Source of the DNA: Toxorhynchites rutilus septentrionalis | Lineage: Eukaryota > Arthropoda > Insecta > Diptera > Culicidae | NCBI RefSeq assembly: GCF_029784135.1 | Contig: NC_073746.1 | Span: 247,699,307 to 247,763,306 of the forward strand | Reading direction: 5' to 3' | Length of the DNA stretch: 64,000 nucleotides | Part shown: in pieces, positions 59,421-64,000 of the stretch | Position numbering within the stretch: position 1 is the stretch's first letter | Layout: each line of letters starts with the position of its first letter | Program-made: the position numbers and the translations under genes | Notes under the pieces: generated by a model | The model's database searches: none | Told to the model about the DNA's origin: nothing | What the model saw: the letters and a program-made list of their open reading frames with translations, nothing else

Positions 59421-62063
59421 TTTTAAAAGTCTTAATAGATCGTTACATTTTTCGTAGAGTGAAACCCCCCCCCCTCCCCTTCTATATAAAAATCAAAGAC
59501 ATAGTTCTATGTCAAAACAAAAAATGAAAAACGAAAATCGAAAGATGAAAATCGGAAATCGAAAATCATTCGCCTTAGAATTCAATAGAAAGAAGAAGGG
59601 ACACTTATGCATCTTGAGTCTTGCACAAAACTGCATCGAGCGAGTGCATAAAGAGATGTTATTTGCGATTTGGCATCTTGTCTTCTATTTCCGTGACACG
59701 CATCAGTCTAATTTAATGCTTAAACTGTTATGTTAAATTTCAGCAGATTCATATAGAACCGACTACTCTGCCATAAAGAGGTCTGTTTCAATCTTCAATG
59801 ATGAAGTTTTAATTATTTTCAGTCGAAAGGATCGTGTGTCGTCGTGGGGCAGTAAATTTTCTTTCATCTATACTTTCTTGCACTTACCGTTCGACGAAGG
59901 TTGTATTGTGACTCAATGAAACAGAATAGCGTGAGCCTCTAATGGGCACCTAATGGATGCGTATGGGCTATATTTTTGCCATGTCGATCGTGTGGAGGCG
60001 CACATTGATTGGTTCAATCGGAGACGCGTATCGAAAGGTGTTGGATGTAATGACATTAACAAATTATTTAATGATCCTAGACGGAGTTGCTATCCAGCCC
60101 GTTTGACCGAGAATCGTACACAGACGGTAAATGTGAGGTAATATAGATAAGTTTTACACTGATTAATTCGCAACAAAGTTGCACTTGCGCACTGTTGGCG
60201 TGTTACACTAGAGGAAATGAAATCTAGGGAAATGGATTATTAATGTAGTATCATGTTCTTATTTTTATCTTAGACACTGTGGCATTTGCAATCGCTTTCA
60301 AATTTACGATTATCTATTGAAATAGAAATAAAATATCGTAAACTGTTCTCTTCGATCTAGTCACGCTGAAAACAAGTAAGTGATAACAAATCTTGTATAT
60401 TATTTTCTGCCGTGAAACGCATTGCTCAATAACGTTTCACTTTTCAGAAACAAGTTCCAATAACCCACTTCCAAATGTCACTGGTTCGGCGCAATTAGAG
60501 CCAAATCGATTTGAATGATCATTTTCATTCCCACAAACTCATCTCGTCCGATTCGTCGCCACATCATCAATGAATGATATTTCGCGCTTCTCATTCGGAT
60601 GACTAAATGAACTCAAGCCAGCAACAAATAAGTGAGAAGTCACGCTGGGTTTCAATCCAATAATAATAATAATAATAATCGGCAATGGAATGATCATTTC
60701 TAAGACCCGCCGGGTGCTGTGGGAATTGGAACGTTTGCGTAGTATATTACGATCGACAGCAGCAGAAGTGTCATGTCGTTTAGGCCAGACGATGATTTTC
60801 CCATAATTTCCACTATTGGCTATACATGGCTCCAAATTGACTGGCGGCCAAAAATAGGCAAAACCAGTATACATAGCCGACTCAGACGCAGACTGGCATC
60901 GTCCACAGTTGACGGGTCGCTGGAAATGTGCTTTAATTAAAATTAATTTCGTCCAATCCCTATTTGAACTATTTTCCGATAATGCGTGAACCGTTGGTGA
61001 CACTGAACAAATTCAGCTCTGTACGAGAGATTATCATCTATTTTCGTTTCAACCAGTTATGAAAAAAATGGTTTGCTGAAAGGAGATACTATTTCTGAAG
61101 CTCTCACTTCTCACTGACGCCGCCAAACGGAAACATGTTCCACAATAAACAAGCTCAAAGTAGTTACCCCTTAAAGGCTAAGCATTATCGATAATTTTAT
61201 GACAAGTAGTAAAATATCAAACTGTTGTTGAAAAGGAGCGGTAAATTATCCATAAAAACATATAAAAACAATAAAAAAAAACAAGATCCACTGATGGATT
61301 ATTAAGAGCATCGTCGATGTTACAATGCTATGATTTAGAGCTGCTGGTACAGGTGCATTTGTGTGCCCTGTAATGTGCGATAATTGGAGGTGAAAAAGCA
61401 CCGCGCTCTCAAGGGGGGGGGGGGGCCAGTGGGCATATGGACATTATGCAAAATATAGTCGGTAACGAGCCCATAACTGTTTATTTGTTTATCCTTGTGG
61501 GAACGTTACTGTTAACGTAAAATTAAAAGAGTTGCAATATATGAAACGACAACAAGAGAGAAAGAAAACCGCTGATTGGGAGATATCAGGGCGCAATTAG
61601 AGTGTGATTATTATAGGTTCCGACGAGGCTTTGTTGCTGGTTGATTGCGGTTCATTTTCTGCACCAAAGTACATCTCATTACATGGTTTTGCGGTGTGTT
61701 CCAGAGTAACACAATGATCTCATTACCATGCTATATCGCGTTGGAAAGTGAAAACACAAATAAGAGACCCGGAATTATACATTTTTTGTACATTTTACTT
61801 GTGAGAGAAATACTCACAAGATTGGACCGATAATAATAGAATAACATAAAATTTTCAAGGTGTAAAAATTGAAGAAGAGATATTAGGTTGTGGCAAAAGA
61901 AATCAACTATTTTTTCAGACAGAGTAGACCAAGTACACAGAACTAGTTATAAAACCCTCTTGATTAACCTTAAAGAGGTTTTTGTTGTTATAATACCATT
62001 ATACGACCTTGCTGAAGAGTAACTAAGAGATTTAAAAAAACAATTGGGAAAATGATAGAATCT
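59421..62063. other. Unassigned interval
   Basis: No gene recognised. It contains a variant of the palindromic motif (GACATAGTTCTATGTC, 59498-59513), a (TAA)7 microsatellite at 60659-60679 and a G12 run near 61413-61424. The part around 60700-61020 is less A+T-rich and may be single-copy DNA. Confidence 0.35.
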
Positions 62064-62360
62064 TCGTAGCCACATTGGATGCGCGTTCGCTTGCTAAACG
62101 ATCGAACGTGAGAGCTTTATTTGATCTTTGTGTTGTTACAGAATAACTACGTCCACGCAATCATCATCGGCAATGGAGATCGATCCACGATGGAACATAA
62201 GTCGATTCATCTATACAACTGCTCTGCTCTGCAAGAAACATCGGGGTTGTGCTATCAATAACCCAACAATGATCAGTATGAGCTGTCTTTGTCCGGTCTG
62301 CTGGACAATGGATGAACAGGAAGAATACTCTTACGCCAAAAAGGTTTTTACTTTTTTGTA
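62064..62360 (+). repeat. Candidate tRNA-related SINE
   Basis: The block starts GTAGCCACATTGGATGCGCG with TTCGCTTGCTAAACGATCG, and continues through CCACGCAATCATCATCGG to GCCAAAAAGGTTTTT. It resembles a repeat with a tRNA-like head that I remember from Aedes sequences. The B-box region is degraded here. There is no second copy in the window. Confidence 0.35.
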
Positions 62361-62574
62361 ATTTACCATAATGCAATGGAACAGAGAAAAATATTCTCAC
62401 GCCTAAATCGCTACTAACTACTGTGTAATTTGCAATTTATAGAAATCTAAACATGTTACATGTAAACAATTGAAACCCGGCTCTGTTACAGCTAAAATAC
62501 TAGTAGTACTCGAACCGCGAAAGTTCATTCACCTCTAGTGTCTGGAATGACGATTTTCCCAGGCTTATCAGTTT

Positions 62575-62915
62575 AAAAGTACGTCTTAGGGAAACATATT
62601 CCGATCTGCACAACGACAAGCGAGTACAAAAGTACTCAACACCAAAAAATACCCCCGACTTGCATGTATTTACATGGCGGATTCCCCCAGGCACATTGTT
62701 TTTGAAGTCCGTGATAGGGAAACACAGCTCAGTGGGAAAAAAATACCCCCGACTTGCATGTTTTGACAAAGCGAATTCCCCCAGGCATATTGATTTTGAA
62801 GTCCGTGTTAAGGAAACACAGCTCGGTGGGAACAAAAATACCTCTGATTTGCATGTATATTTGCAGAGCGGATTTCCACAGGTACATCGATTTTGAAGTC
62901 TGTGTTGGGGAAACC
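62575..62915 (-). repeat. 95-bp minisatellite array, inverted, about four units
   Basis: On the reverse strand, units carry the GGGGGAAT, TGCATGTA-type, TCGGGGGTATTTTT and CTGAGCTGTGTTTCC segments with GGACTTCAAA, the same order as the arrays at 29021 and 30357. The first unit is partly replaced by unrelated sequence (62605-62645). Confidence 0.7.
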
Positions 62916-63380
62916 GTAGATCGGGCCAATATTACATATTTGTACATATTTGTGACTCTTTTCCTAGTGTTTTTCGATTTTACCAATCGTTGATCTAAAA
63001 GCATCTATATCCCACCATAATGTCTCCGTTGTTATTCACGACCAGTGGCGTAGTGAGGGTAGACAGCGCCCCCGGCAAAACATGAAAATGGCGTCCCCCA
63101 CACAGTACAATTTTTTTCAATTTTTCCACAGTTTAGGAATTGTGATATTTTGTGAAAACTACTCTTTCATACCAATATTCACTTTAAGCAGTTTATTCGT
63201 ATTTAGAAGGCTAGAAATATCACCTCTCACCTCTCCACCTCTGATACAAGTTGCTCTGTATCAACATCTGAAGAACACTTCCGCCGGAAATGTAACGCAA
63301 CCTGCTTCAATTGATTCATGCTCATAGATGTTAGTCAGTTTCTCGTTATAAATAAAAAATCTGATGCTATATCTGCTATA

Positions 63381-63470
63381 GCAGGGTTGGCCAAACTTTC
63401 CACCACCATGTGCGCCTTTTTTCAAAAGCAGATGGCGGACTACCAATATAAAATATTTTTAAGTGACCGT
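63381..63470 (+). mobile_element. Possible hAT-type end
   Basis: CAGGGTTGGCCAAACTTTCC followed by GTGCGCC and AGATGGCGGACTACC resembles the 5' end of Charlie/Zaphod-like hAT elements. The other end is not in the window. A second hAT-like end (CAGTGGCGTAGTGAGGG) is at 63044-63060, also unpaired. Confidence 0.35.
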
Positions 63471-64000
63471 TAATAAGAAGTAGTTTGATTGTAAAATGAT
63501 ATGTAGAATGTTGTTTTAGGTAGCGAGAATGATGATTTCTTCTCAAAAACTAATTAGTTATAATAACAATAGGTTCTTTCTTTTTTGAATTTTTACTGCG
63601 AACGAATGCGAATTTTAAACATATTTTATATTTTATATATTTTATCCTGAATATTTGTTTTGTATCTGATAAACGCTGGAAACATTAAGTAGTATATTTT
63701 CGTAATGTTTTTCATATTTTTGTTCGAAAGTACTCAAATTCAACAAAATTCAACAGGTTGGCAAATAGTAATGTGTCACAGGAGAGCGATGTTTTGTTTC
63801 GATTGTATTCATAGTAGAAAATATTGTTTTCGGGTATAAGTATATAAGTAAGAGATTTTAAAAATATATCAATATTCAAATTGAACATTCCATATTCAAT
63901 TAATGCTTTTCAATTTCATTGATATTTCATCTATGTTGATTGCATCATTGAATGGAAATGACATGATTTATATTATGTTGTCTATTTTTGGAATAAGACT

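Noticed and set aside
60539..61003. 154-codon reverse-strand gene
   Set aside because: Contains a run from the (TAA)n microsatellite and resembles no known protein; no splice or promoter support.

Overview
This window looks like nuclear DNA of a culicine mosquito, most likely an Aedes species. The evidence is A+T-rich sequence with no intact protein gene, GT-AG introns in the one long coding structure, a tRNA-derived SINE resembling the Aedes Feilai family, non-LTR retrotransposon relics of I and Jockey type, Helitron ends, a mariner relic, many short inverted-repeat elements and relics of histone H3 genes. The genus call rests on recalled family resemblance, not a database search.

Layout. 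0-10 kb: a hAT-type non-autonomous element (686-1533), a tRNA-like dispersed repeat (2688-3133) and a mariner with a broken transposase (8254-9422). 10-17 kb: a block unlike the rest, with three decayed histone H3 copies that keep the histone 3' stem-loop and TATA boxes. Two of the copies form a roughly 1.4 kb head-to-head inverted repeat. Copies of another repeat (about 230-300 bp) and two small inverted-repeat elements are interleaved. 16.4-17.6 kb: a non-autonomous element with Transib/RAG-like CACARTG ends and a 5-bp target duplication. 22.8-31 kb: Tc1-like (D37E type) and Jockey relics, a pogo-like MITE, Helitron ends, a 200-bp dispersed repeat and a 95-bp minisatellite. 31.1-34 kb: a broken I-type retrotransposon on the minus strand. 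34.4-42 kb: mostly single-copy-looking DNA with MITEs. 42.5-45.2 kb: a long hairpin, a second Transib-family locus, a Jockey relic and a SINE. 46.6-49.7 kb: a nearly complete P-element-type (THAP9-like) transposase gene in six exons, with pogo-like MITEs on both sides. 53.4-57.5 kb: two very homogeneous arrays of an 8-bp unit, then an A-rich degenerate tract carrying a piggyBac-like MITE. 58.9-64 kb: further MITE and SINE pieces and the same 95-bp minisatellite in reverse orientation.

Nothing here forms a pathway. The genes are parts of mobile elements or amplified pseudogenes. The items most worth following are the P-type transposase gene, the family of already-decayed H3 pseudogenes amplified together with its flanks, and the Transib-like termini. 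Boundaries and target duplications were read by eye; no alignment or search was run.
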